Assembly: GCF_014197145.1 (NCBI RefSeq)
Contig: NZ_JACIEZ010000011.1
Span: 62,001-126,000 of the forward strand
Direction of reading: 5' to 3'
DNA length: 64,000 bases
DNA from: Gellertiella hungarica
GTDB lineage: Bacteria; Pseudomonadota; Alphaproteobacteria; Rhizobiales; Rhizobiaceae
The notes below the pieces were generated by a model. It saw nothing but the letters and a program-made list of their open reading frames with translations, was not told the origin of the DNA and did no database searches. The position numbers and the translations under genes were made by a program. Positions 48,819 to 57,066 of the stretch are shown here, piece after piece. Each line of letters starts with the position of its first letter. Positions within the stretch are counted from its first letter, which is position 1.

Positions 48819-49084
48819 GGCCTCCCTTCCCGTTCACTCTGGCTGAGATGCCAATTCACCCTGCAAATTTGCCCACACCTGCCGGTGGACGGCTGATCAC
48901 TCACGGCCTGACCATGCGCGAGCATTTCGCCGGTCTGGCGATGCAGGGCATCGCGTCAAAGTATCCGTTCGGTCTCCCCAATATGGGCGGATATCCGACC
49001 GCTGAGGCGATAGCGGTGACTGCTGTGTCTTATGCCGACGCCCTCATTGCCGAGCTGGCGAAGACGGAAGGCGGTGACGCATGA
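48815..49084 (+). CDS. Small phage hypothetical protein
   Basis: This 89-residue protein contains MREHFAGLAMQGIASKYPFG and a C-terminal helix AEAIAVTAVSYADALIAELA. This MREyFA-(A/G)xAMQG form is widespread among small phage proteins of unknown role. It is ATGA-coupled on both sides. Confidence 0.65.
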   Translation: MRPPFPFTLAEMPIHPANLPTPAGGRLITHGLTMREHFAGLAMQGIASKYPFGLPNMGGYPTAEAIAVTAVSYADALIAELAKTEGGDA

Positions 49085-49368
49085 ATCCGAAGCACACGCC
49101 GGGGCCTTGGGCATTTGGCAAAGAACGCAGTTGGTTGTTTCGAGGCAACCTAAAGTCGGATTGGAATTATTCGTCCACTACAATTTTGCTTATACATGAT
49201 GATGCCTTTCGGCCCACGGAGGCAGATGCCATTCTGATCGAGGCAGCGCCTGATCTGCTGGAGGCGCTGAAGGATGCCGAAGAGCTGCTGCGGGTCTACC
49301 TCCTAGACGCGAACCCGGTCTGCGTGGCTGCTCGCGCCGCCATCGCCAAGGCGGAGGGCCGCTCATGA
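49081..49368 (+). CDS. Small phage hypothetical protein with HTPGPW start
   Basis: This 95-residue protein begins MNPKHTPGPWAFGKERSWLF and contains ADAILIEAAPDLLEALKDAE. The HTPGPW start plus the A-A-P-D-LLEAL segment is a common phage and prophage protein of unknown function. It is coupled by 4-base overlaps to its neighbours. Confidence 0.7.
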   Translation: MNPKHTPGPWAFGKERSWLFRGNLKSDWNYSSTTILLIHDDAFRPTEADAILIEAAPDLLEALKDAEELLRVYLLDANPVCVAARAAIAKAEGRS

Positions 49369-49550
49369 CCGGCGCCCTCGCTCCCACCTCTACCACGACC
49401 TCATTCCACGTGTTCTTTGCCGATGCTGAAGCCCTTCGCATCGAGGCAGAGACGCCAGAAGAAGCCAGGAAGATCGGCGAGCAGCGCCGACCCGGCCTCA
49501 AAATCCTCAAATGCAAGCGGATCAAGCAGAAGGAGAAGGCCGATGGCTGA
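49365..49550 (+). CDS. Small phage hypothetical protein
   Basis: This 61-residue protein begins MTGALAPTSTTTSFHVFFAD. It has an EAETPEEARKIGEQRRPG helix and a lysine-rich end. It overlaps the DUF5131 gene start by 8 bases. No family recognised. Confidence 0.55.
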   Translation: MTGALAPTSTTTSFHVFFADAEALRIEAETPEEARKIGEQRRPGLKILKCKRIKQKEKADG

Positions 49551-50412
49551 GAACTCCGCAATCTCCTGGACCACCCATACCTGGAACCCCTGGATGGGCT
49601 GCACGAAAGTCAGCCCGGCATGCGACGGCTGCTATGCTGAAGCCTTGATGGACAAGCGCTATGGGAAGGTCCAGTGGGGAAATGCTCCGCGTGTCCGCAC
49701 CGGCGCCCATACGTGGAATGACCCATTCCGTTGGCAGCGCAAGGCAGAGAAGGACGGGACGCGCCCGTTCGTATTCTGTGCGAGCCTTGCTGACATCTTC
49801 GATAACCAGGTCGATCCGCAGTGGCGGTCCGATGCCTTCGAGGTGATGCGCAAGACGCAGCGGCTGATCTATCTGCTTCTGACCAAGCGCCCGCAGAACA
49901 TTGTGAAGCTTGCGGAAGCCGCCGGGGGCTTGCCCATCAATGCGGCGCTTGGAACCACTGTCGAGGATCAGAAGCGCGCCAACCTCAACTTGAGTTGGCT
50001 CGTATCCGCACGGATTGGAGCGAAACCGCTCTTCACCTTCGGTTCGTTCGAACCCCTGCTGGGGCCCGTAATCGTCCCGTCGGGCTTAATGCCGGACTGG
50101 GTCATAACCGGCGGAGAGACGGACCAAGGCGGCCATAAGTCCCGGCCGACTCATCCAGATTGGTTCCGCTCACTGCGCGATCAGGCTTTGGCCGCCGGGG
50201 TGCCGTTCCACCACAAGCAGAATGGCGAGTGGGTGCCGCTTCAAGCCAAGGATGGCGAATGGCCGACTGACGAAGGTAATTTCTGCAGGATCGATCATGA
50301 TGGGAACCGCTCCCCGTCTGGCTGGCCCATGCAGAAGGTCGGGAAGAAGTTCGCCGGCCGCGAGCTGGACGGGGTCGAGCACAATGGGTTTCCGGAGGTG
50401 GCAGATGCTTGA
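49543..50412 (+). CDS. DUF5131 (phage Gp37/Gp68-like) family protein
   Basis: This 289-residue protein begins MAENSAISWTTHTWNPWMGC and continues CTKVSPACDGCYAE, the Cys-rich signature of the family (CX6CX2C, residues about 19-29). It has WVITGGETDQGGHKSRPTH further in. The family is thought to be related to radical-SAM enzymes through this cluster; its substrate is unknown. Residues open upstream in the same frame overlap the previous gene, and ATG 49543 has AAGGAGAAGG before it. It is 8 bases into the end of the next gene. Confidence 0.8.
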   Translation: MAENSAISWTTHTWNPWMGCTKVSPACDGCYAEALMDKRYGKVQWGNAPRVRTGAHTWNDPFRWQRKAEKDGTRPFVFCASLADIFDNQVDPQWRSDAFEVMRKTQRLIYLLLTKRPQNIVKLAEAAGGLPINAALGTTVEDQKRANLNLSWLVSARIGAKPLFTFGSFEPLLGPVIVPSGLMPDWVITGGETDQGGHKSRPTHPDWFRSLRDQALAAGVPFHHKQNGEWVPLQAKDGEWPTDEGNFCRIDHDGNRSPSGWPMQKVGKKFAGRELDGVEHNGFPEVADA

Positions 50413-51424
50413 TCTGATCCACTCCGAAACCGTCACCGTGCCCGGGCTCTACCGGATGAGCGAGGCTGCCTATCACGCTGATCCTTGTCCGACGCCAAGC
50501 CTCAGCCGGTCCGTGGCTTACGAGCTGCTGACCAAGAGCGCCCGGCATGCCAAGGCCGTGCACCCCCGGCTGAGCGTGCAGGAAGAGAAGGAAGAAATGA
50601 ACAGCCGTGCTCGGGACATCGGCAGCGCTGCACACGCGCTGTTGCTCGGCCAGCCCACGGAAATCGCCTGTCTCGACTACAAGGACTTCAAGAAGAAGGC
50701 AGCGCAGGAAGAACGCGCCATGGTGCAGAAGCGCGGTGGTATCGGCCTGATCAAGCCGGACTTCGAGAAGGCTACCGAAATGGTGCAGTTCGCGCGGGAG
50801 GTTCTGGCCGCCGAAGAGCACCCCGCTATCCAGGCGCTTGTTAGGGCTGGAACCTCCGCCACCATCTTCAACGAGGTCACCGGGGCGTGGATCGACCCGT
50901 GCGGCGACAACTGGGCGCGGTTCCGCGCCGACCGCCTGCACATCGAGCCGGGGCTGGTCACCTGCATCGACTACAAGACGACGGAGCAGGGGGCCGCGCC
51001 GGAAGCTGTGGCGAAGACCATCTTCAACAACGGCTATCATTTTCAGGACGGCTTCTATCGCCGCGGTCTCCGGATACTGTTCCCGGAGATCGACCAGCAC
51101 CAGATGAAGCTGGATTTCATCTTCATCGTCCAGGAGCAGGACCCGCCTTTCGAGATGACGGTGACCCGGATCGACGCCGCCGGCCGCATCATCGGCGAGA
51201 AGATGGTCAGCGATGCCTTCCGGCTGTGGCGCAAGCACATGGCTGAGAACCTCTGGCCGGGATACCCGCGCGGGATCATGACCGCCGAGATGCCGCCATT
51301 CATCGAGACTCGCTGGATGGCGAAGGAGATCGAGGACCCTCGGCTGCAGAACCTCGGGCACGATCCCGTCAACCCCTACGAAACGCACCCCTACCGCACC
51401 CGCGAAATTGCAGGACCATGCTAA
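50405..51424 (+). CDS. RecE-like PD-(D/E)XK exonuclease
   Basis: This 339-residue protein has the start YRMSEAAYHADPCPTPSLSR, a segment RARDIGSAAHALLLG, and the catalytic RADRLHIEPGLVTCIDYKTT (D...DxK). This is typical of the RecE/PDDEXK_12 phage recombination nuclease that resects double-strand ends. The ATG at 50405 is 8 bases inside the DUF5131 end. It would work with the ATPase downstream in single-strand annealing recombination; an HNH gene lies between them. Confidence 0.8.
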   Translation: MLDLIHSETVTVPGLYRMSEAAYHADPCPTPSLSRSVAYELLTKSARHAKAVHPRLSVQEEKEEMNSRARDIGSAAHALLLGQPTEIACLDYKDFKKKAAQEERAMVQKRGGIGLIKPDFEKATEMVQFAREVLAAEEHPAIQALVRAGTSATIFNEVTGAWIDPCGDNWARFRADRLHIEPGLVTCIDYKTTEQGAAPEAVAKTIFNNGYHFQDGFYRRGLRILFPEIDQHQMKLDFIFIVQEQDPPFEMTVTRIDAAGRIIGEKMVSDAFRLWRKHMAENLWPGYPRGIMTAEMPPFIETRWMAKEIEDPRLQNLGHDPVNPYETHPYRTREIAGPC

Positions 51425-51963
51425 TGAATGACGCCAGCCTTCGCTCCCTGATTTTCCAGCTTTGCGACATCAACACGGTCACCGGAATCCTTACATGGAA
51501 AGAGCGGCCGGTAGAAATGTTCCCGACCGTTCGCGCTTGCCGTTCATGGAATTCTCGCTTCGCAGGAAAAGAGGCCGGGTCCACGAACAAGCGCGGGTAC
51601 CGCGAAATTCAGATCGGCGGTCGTTTGCATCTGCGCCATAGACTTATCTGGCTCGTGGAATATGGCGTGATGCCGATCCTCGTTGACCATGAGCAGGGTG
51701 TCGAGGCTGGCGACGGGATAGGCAATCTTCGAGCGACGGATCAGGCCTCCAATACCAAGAACGCTAAACGGCAGACGCGCAACAAATCAGGTCACACCGG
51801 AGTCGAATGGTACGCTCCGGCGGGCAAGTGGCGAGCGACTATCAGGTCGGACGGGCAGCGCATCCACCTCGGTCACTTTGACCAACTGGCCGACGCCGTG
51901 GCTGCGAGGCAGGACGCAGAGCGGCTGTACGGTTTTCACCCCAATCATGGAAGATCATCATGA
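51418..51963 (+). CDS. HNH endonuclease with AP2-type DNA-binding domain
   Basis: This 181-residue protein has TGILTWKERP and GYREIQIGGRLHLRHRLIWL. An HNH core follows with ILVDHEQGVEAGDGIGNLRA and TDQASNTKNAK. The C-terminal AP2-like domain (about 120-170) reads SGHTGVEWYAPAGKWRATIR. This matches phage homing-type endonucleases. It lies between the RecE-like nuclease and the Sak4-like ATPase, overlapping both by a few bases, so it is expressed with them. Confidence 0.85.
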   Translation: MLMNDASLRSLIFQLCDINTVTGILTWKERPVEMFPTVRACRSWNSRFAGKEAGSTNKRGYREIQIGGRLHLRHRLIWLVEYGVMPILVDHEQGVEAGDGIGNLRATDQASNTKNAKRQTRNKSGHTGVEWYAPAGKWRATIRSDGQRIHLGHFDQLADAVAARQDAERLYGFHPNHGRSS

Positions 51964-53111
51964 CGAACAAATTCACGGATGGCGTCCGCGACGACACTTC
52001 CCTTATCATCGGTATTGCGGGCGCTTCCGGCTCCGGCAAGACCGTATCCGCCATGCTGCTGGCTGTCGGGCTGGCGGGTGACGAGCCCATTGCCTTCATT
52101 GACACGGAGGGAGGGCGCGCCCGCCACTATTTCCCGACTCCTACCGACACCCGGCCTCAGTCCGAGCTGATCAAGGAATTTCTGTTCCGGGTGAAGTACA
52201 TGGACATGCGCCCGCCGTTCAGCCCGAGGGCGATCTGGGACGCGATCAACGAAGCGATCGACAACGTGGGCGCCAAGGTGGTTGTCATCGATTCAGCTTC
52301 TGACGAATGGGAGGGCGTCGGCGGCCTGCACGACATGCACACCGCCGAGATGGCCCGGCTAGCCAAGAAGCCCTATGACAGCCTTGCGGATTGGGAGTTG
52401 CACAAGTTCAATTTCCCAGCCTGGGCGGTCCCGAAGGCCGAGCACAAGTCCCACCTGATGAAGAACCTTCGGCAGGTTCGCGCGCACGTCATCTTCTGCT
52501 TCCGCGCCCGCGAGATCACCAAGCCCGTCGAGATCGAGGACGATAAGGGCCGCAAGCGCACGACCGTCCAGAACATCGGGTGGCAGCCGATCTGCGAGCA
52601 GAACATGCTCTACGACCTGACGATTTCCTTCATGGTCACGCCAGACCAGAAGGGCGTTCCGCTCATGCAGGGCAATCAGTTCTACGGAAAACTCAACCCG
52701 CCCTACTCCCAGTTCTTCGCCCCCGGCCGGCAGGTTTCGGTCGAGACCGGCCAGCGCCTGCGCGCCTGGGCGAAAGGCGAAACCACCTATACCAACAAGC
52801 CTGCTTCTCCTCCCTCTGGGCAGGCTTCAGCGGAGTCCGGTTCCTCCTCCCAAGCGCCGGACTCCGCGCCCATCACCGAGCAGCAGGTTCAGAACCTCCT
52901 GACCTATCACGCGGAGCTCGCGAAGCAGGCGGATCGGGACGCGCTGATGACGGCCCACAGCGCCTTGAAAGCCACGGTGGCTGACGTTGCCGAGATCGCC
53001 AAGCGGATACTCACCGCCCACAACGAGCGCATCAAGGGCAACGCCGAGGCGGACACCACCAACACCTTCATCACTGGCGTGATCGAAGACGCCGCTGGAG
53101 TTGAGCCATGA
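51960..53111 (+). CDS. Sak4-like AAA/RecA-fold ATPase
   Basis: This 383-residue protein has Walker A GIAGASGSGKT (about 18-28), a Walker B-like KVVVIDSASDEWEG (about 105-118), and a RecA-like core ending near residue 270. A Ser/Pro-rich linker (about 280-310) leads to a helical tail. Phage Sak4 proteins of this form act with RecE-type nucleases in recombination. It is ATGA-coupled to the HNH gene and to the next gene. Confidence 0.82.
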   Translation: MTNKFTDGVRDDTSLIIGIAGASGSGKTVSAMLLAVGLAGDEPIAFIDTEGGRARHYFPTPTDTRPQSELIKEFLFRVKYMDMRPPFSPRAIWDAINEAIDNVGAKVVVIDSASDEWEGVGGLHDMHTAEMARLAKKPYDSLADWELHKFNFPAWAVPKAEHKSHLMKNLRQVRAHVIFCFRAREITKPVEIEDDKGRKRTTVQNIGWQPICEQNMLYDLTISFMVTPDQKGVPLMQGNQFYGKLNPPYSQFFAPGRQVSVETGQRLRAWAKGETTYTNKPASPPSGQASAESGSSSQAPDSAPITEQQVQNLLTYHAELAKQADRDALMTAHSALKATVADVAEIAKRILTAHNERIKGNAEADTTNTFITGVIEDAAGVEP

Positions 53112-53737
53112 CCGTGACGAATGAAATCAAGTGCTACGCCTGCGAAGATAACCCGAAGGCCCCTAACATCCCCTGCGCCATCTGTGGTGCTGCCGCCCTC
53201 GCCGCCGCTCCTGTGGGGGTGACGGTGAAGCCGCTCGTTTGGGAGGAAGCTGGTGCCCGGCTGCGAGCAAGAGCGGGTGACCGCGAATACCTGCTGAATA
53301 TCACGGCGGATGGCAAAAGCTGGGCTGGTGGTACGAGACCATATGCCCCCGAGGTAAACCTGACGTGGAGCAGCATCAAGGATTGCGCGTTCGTAACCCT
53401 CGATGCCGCCAAGTCCGCCGCCCAAGCCGATTTCGAGCGCCGCATCCTTTCCGCCCTCACCACCCCGCCCGCCGACCGGGAGGAGATCGAGCGGCTCAAC
53501 GAACTGAAGGACCGTCTTTACCTCCGCCTCCACCACGACGAAGAAACCATCAACGGTTTGGAAGCCCGCGCGGCCGCCGCAGAAGTCCGCGTGAAGGCGC
53601 TGGAGGGCGACGCATCCGTATTGCTTTCCCAGATTGAAGCCCTGCAGGAAGCCGCCGGCCACCGCCTTGAAGGTGAAGACGCCACAGTCGTAGAGGCGAT
53701 CCGCGCCGCCCTGAAGGGAGGTGAGGACAATGGGTAA
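53108..53737 (+). CDS. Phage hypothetical protein with N-terminal zinc-ribbon
   Basis: This 209-residue protein begins MTVTNEIKCYACEDNPKAPN and has CYAC and CAIC pairs (about 9-12 and 23-26), a likely zinc ribbon. The middle contains VTVKPLVWEE, a segment common in phage accessory proteins. The last third (about 125-190) is a long Glu/Leu/Ala-rich coiled coil. Function unknown. Confidence 0.65.
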   Translation: MTVTNEIKCYACEDNPKAPNIPCAICGAAALAAAPVGVTVKPLVWEEAGARLRARAGDREYLLNITADGKSWAGGTRPYAPEVNLTWSSIKDCAFVTLDAAKSAAQADFERRILSALTTPPADREEIERLNELKDRLYLRLHHDEETINGLEARAAAAEVRVKALEGDASVLLSQIEALQEAAGHRLEGEDATVVEAIRAALKGGEDNG

Positions 53738-53984
53738 GTTCACCGTAGAGAAATGGTGCTGCGACCGGTGCGGGGTTGTTTACGGGAAGCGTCCATCTGA
53801 TCTGGGATATCGGTATTCTGTCAGCGCTTCCGTTGATTACCCGCAGGACTGCGCAGGAGGCCCGGTCTTCTCCTGGAAGGAAATGTGCAACGAGTGCGAT
53901 GCACAGGTTTCTCGCGAGGTAAACGCGATGCGTGTTTCCGCCGACAAGGCCAAGGCTGCCCTCAAAGGAGCCTCCAATGACTGA
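53730..53984 (+). CDS. Small zinc-ribbon phage protein
   Basis: This 84-residue protein begins MGKFTVEKWCCDRCGVVYGK. It has CCDRC near residue 10 and CNEC near 56, a zinc-ribbon pattern. ATG 53730 is chosen over GTG 53721 because GGGAGGTGAGG lies just ahead. It is overlapped at its end by the next gene. Confidence 0.6.
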   Translation: MGKFTVEKWCCDRCGVVYGKRPSDLGYRYSVSASVDYPQDCAGGPVFSWKEMCNECDAQVSREVNAMRVSADKAKAALKGASND

Positions 53985-54321
53985 CGGGTGGATTGAAGAA
54001 ATCGCGCCCGCGGCTTGGCGTTGGTCATGTGACCAAGGGGAGACGTGGCATTTTGGACCGAAGGACCCGCGAGTTAACGCTTCGAATGTTCGTAGCGTAG
54101 AACCCGATATTGTTGAGCCCATGTATTCCGCCACCGCCCTCTCCGCAGCCCACGAGGCAGGACGGCTGGAAGAGCGGGAGGCGTTGGAGCGGACGCTAAA
54201 GCACATACGCATGCGGTCGTCTTTTCACCCCGACGATACCGAGGATGATCTGAAAAGGCAGATGCGCCATATCCACAGCGTGTCAGACGCAGCCATCCGG
54301 AGTAGGGAGGGCAGCCCGTGA
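53977..54321 (+). CDS. Phage hypothetical protein
   Basis: This 114-residue protein begins MTDGWIEEIAPAAWRWSCDQ. It has a central helix AAHEAGRLEEREALERTLKH and a His/Asp-rich end. AAGGAG stands before ATG 53977, which overlaps the previous gene by 8 bases. No family recognised. Confidence 0.55.
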   Translation: MTDGWIEEIAPAAWRWSCDQGETWHFGPKDPRVNASNVRSVEPDIVEPMYSATALSAAHEAGRLEEREALERTLKHIRMRSSFHPDDTEDDLKRQMRHIHSVSDAAIRSREGSP

Positions 54322-54575
54322 AAAGCGAAAGCGCCTTTCTAACCGAAGCCCAGGTCGCCGAGCGGATGGGCCTCAAGCTCGAGCAGCTGCGGGACGCACT
54401 CCCGTCACTCGACAAGATTGGGTTTCCAAAACCCGATCCTCTTTTCGCAGATCGCCGCTACTGGCCGGCCGTGAAGGCGTTCCTTGACCGCCGCTACGGA
54501 CTCGCAGCAGCATCGGGGCAGGGCATTCCCGCCCTAGATGGAGTTGAATCATGGAAACGGAAAAAATCGGCCTGA
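54318..54575 (+). CDS. Putative excisionase (AlpA/MerR-like HTH)
   Basis: This 85-residue protein starts at GTG 54318. It has LTEAQVAERMGLKLEQLRDA, a FPKPDPLFADRRYW wing and KAFLDRRYGL, matching small AlpA/Xis-type winged helix proteins. It overlaps the integrase start by 25 bases, the usual place for a directionality factor. It would bend DNA at attL/attR to favour excision. Confidence 0.7.
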   Translation: MKSESAFLTEAQVAERMGLKLEQLRDALPSLDKIGFPKPDPLFADRRYWPAVKAFLDRRYGLAAASGQGIPALDGVESWKRKKSA

Positions 54576-55825
54576 AGAAGAGGCCGAGGAAGGACGGCAC
54601 GACAGCCTATTACTGGGTTGCGACTGCTGTCTCCTCCAAGGCGAAAGACTATCCGCAGAAGACGGTCCGCGTTCATGGCGACATGAGCGAGATCATCCAG
54701 GTATGCCAGACGCTCACGTCAGAGCTGAAGCAATGGCTGGCGGAGAAGGGCATCGGGCCGGCGCCCGTCTACGACAAAAGCCTGCACTCGCTCATTCGTC
54801 TGTATCGCTCGAACAAGGCGTCCAGCTACTTCGAGGTTTCATCAAAGACGCGAGAATCCTACGACTACGCATTGAATTTGCTCGATGAAGCGTGCGGATC
54901 GCGCATGCTGGATCGCGTGACGGGCCTCGACATGAAGGAGTGGTATGCCCATTTCAAGGAACCGGCGGAAGATACGGCAGCGCAAGCCATCGCACGCGAG
55001 GAGGCACGGCAGCGAGGCGAAGTCCTTCCGCCGAACCCCGAGCGCGCCCGGCGGGCCTACTATGTGATGCAGATGCTCCGCATCGTCGTCGGGTTCGGCG
55101 TCGTGTCGGATCTTCCTGAATGCTACCGCCTGAAGCACGTGCTGGAGGAAATGCGGTTCCCGGTGCCCAAGGCACGCACGCAGTCCATAACCTTCGAGCA
55201 GGTGCAGGCAATCTGCCACAAGGCTGTAGAGAAGGGCCTGCTTTCAATCGCGCTCGCCCAGGCGCTCCAGTTCGAGCTCACCTTGCGTCAGGTGGATGTC
55301 ATCGGCATGTGGGAGAAGGCAGACGATGCGGCTTCAGGCGGCATCCTGGACCGGGGCCAGCGCTGGGGCGGCGGCCTTCTTTGGTCGCACCTCGATCAGC
55401 AGGGCATCCTGACGAAGGTCACAACCAAGGTTGATGATGTCGTGGCCGAGCACGATACCATGCAGTATCCGTTCCTTCGGTCGATCATCGACATGGTTCC
55501 CCCGGAGAAGCGGTTCGGCCCGATGATCAAGTCTGAAGCCACTGGCCTGCCATACCGCCGCCGGCACTTCGCTGATGTGTGGAGATCGGTGGCAGATGAG
55601 GCAGGCGTTCCGCGTTCCGTATGGAACCGTGACAGCCGGGCAGGGGGCGTCACCGAGGGCTCGGATGCAGGTGCAGATCTTGAGCACCTTCGCCACCACG
55701 CGAACCACAAGAATGCGGCCACGACCCAGCGCTATAACCGCCGCACTCTGGAGAAGACCCGGGAAGTGGCGCGTCTGCGCGTGGCAAGCCGGGGAATCAA
55801 GAACGGCCCCGGAACGCGCTCTTAG
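54551..55825 (+). CDS. int: Tyrosine integrase
   Basis: The 424-residue recombinase joins attP with the tRNA-Thr attB. It has an N-terminal arm-binding-like part (about 1-60), a core-binding helical part (about 75-200) and a catalytic domain. Catalytic residues by position are Arg246 (TLRQVD), Arg363 (SRAGG), His386 (NHKNAA) and the Tyr395 nucleophile (TQRYNR). The residue three before Arg363 is Arg where many relatives have His. The stop lies 72 bp before attR. Confidence 0.92.
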   Translation: METEKIGLKKRPRKDGTTAYYWVATAVSSKAKDYPQKTVRVHGDMSEIIQVCQTLTSELKQWLAEKGIGPAPVYDKSLHSLIRLYRSNKASSYFEVSSKTRESYDYALNLLDEACGSRMLDRVTGLDMKEWYAHFKEPAEDTAAQAIAREEARQRGEVLPPNPERARRAYYVMQMLRIVVGFGVVSDLPECYRLKHVLEEMRFPVPKARTQSITFEQVQAICHKAVEKGLLSIALAQALQFELTLRQVDVIGMWEKADDAASGGILDRGQRWGGGLLWSHLDQQGILTKVTTKVDDVVAEHDTMQYPFLRSIIDMVPPEKRFGPMIKSEATGLPYRRRHFADVWRSVADEAGVPRSVWNRDSRAGGVTEGSDAGADLEHLRHHANHKNAATTQRYNRRTLEKTREVARLRVASRGIKNGPGTRS

Positions 55826-55897
55826 GAACGCGGTCGGAACGCGAGGAACGCGCAATGTAGCGCGCTTGCTTTAAGTGATTGATTTTGTGGGATTTAT

Positions 55898-55973
<76 letters not shown>

Positions 55974-56142
55974 AACCTGATTGGCAAATAGCAGATTTCC
56001 GCAGGGAGTAAAGCCCATATCGGGCGACGTGGTTATTTTGCATGCGCGGTCAAGGGGATGGAACCGAAAGAGCTGTTGCGCCCCTTGCCCGCGCGGGCGC
56101 TTGCCCTGTAGGGTTTCGAGGAGTTCGCCCCGGGAAGACCAT

Positions 56143-56913
56143 ATGCCAGTGCAGCCCTCCATCGCCTTTCTTGCCTCGCACACGGACGTGGCGCAATCCG
56201 CGCTTGCGGAGATGGAGGCCATTTACGGCAACGTGCCGCTCGAGGAGGCCGATACCGTGGTAGCGCTGGGCGGCGACGGCTTCATGCTTCAGACGCTGCA
56301 CCACACCATGAATTCGGGCAAGCGAATCTACGGAATGAACCGTGGTTCCGTCGGCTTCCTGATGAACGACTACCGCGTGGACGGTCTTCCCGAACGGATC
56401 GAATCGGCTGTGGAGAACAAGTTTCATCCGCTGGAAATGTCAGTGATGGATGCCACGGGCGCGACCACCGTCGCCCTCGCCATAAACGAGGTTTCCGTCT
56501 TCCGCCAGTCCTACCAGGCCGCCAAGCTGCAGGTCGAGATAGACGGCAAGATCCGGCTGTCCGAACTCATCTGCGACGGCCTTCTTGCGGCCACGCCGGT
56601 TGGCTCCACGGCTTACAATCTGTCTGCGCACGGGCCGATCCTGCCGCTGGAGGCGCCGCTGATCGCGCTGACGCCGGTCAGCGCCTACAGGCCTCGCCGC
56701 TGGCGCGGCGCGCTCCTTTCCGACAAGGTAGATATCGATATCCATGTGCTGGAGCCGGAAAAGCGCCCGGTCAACGCGGTGGCGGACCATGTCGAGGTGA
56801 AATCCGTCATTCGCGTCCGTATCGCCCAGTCGAACGACAGCACGGCAAGGATTCTCTCCGATCCCGACCGCTCGTGGTCCGACCGCATTCTGCAGGAGCA
56901 GTTCAGCTACTAG
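56143..56913 (+). CDS. nadK: NAD kinase
   Basis: The enzyme phosphorylates NAD to NADP. The start at ATG 56143 gives 256 residues, normal for the short alphaproteobacterial form; the frame upstream runs into the tRNA. The GGDG motif is at residues 43-46 (ALGGDGFML), followed by the MNRGSVGFLMN and CDGLLAATPVGSTAYNLSA segments that bind NAD. All family motifs are intact. It is the first chromosomal protein gene right of the prophage. Confidence 0.95.
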   Translation: MPVQPSIAFLASHTDVAQSALAEMEAIYGNVPLEEADTVVALGGDGFMLQTLHHTMNSGKRIYGMNRGSVGFLMNDYRVDGLPERIESAVENKFHPLEMSVMDATGATTVALAINEVSVFRQSYQAAKLQVEIDGKIRLSELICDGLLAATPVGSTAYNLSAHGPILPLEAPLIALTPVSAYRPRRWRGALLSDKVDIDIHVLEPEKRPVNAVADHVEVKSVIRVRIAQSNDSTARILSDPDRSWSDRILQEQFSY

Positions 56914-57066
56914 GGCATCGTGCTCCGGACCTGTCTTCCCGACAGTTTCTGCAACCCGTAGGCATATCGCGCAGCGCCCGACAATCCTTTCGGGAACAAG
57001 GCGGGAGCTTCACCGTTTCCTCCCCGAAGGCCGCCCGATGGTGGCCGGCAGGGCGGAGATCAGCGG

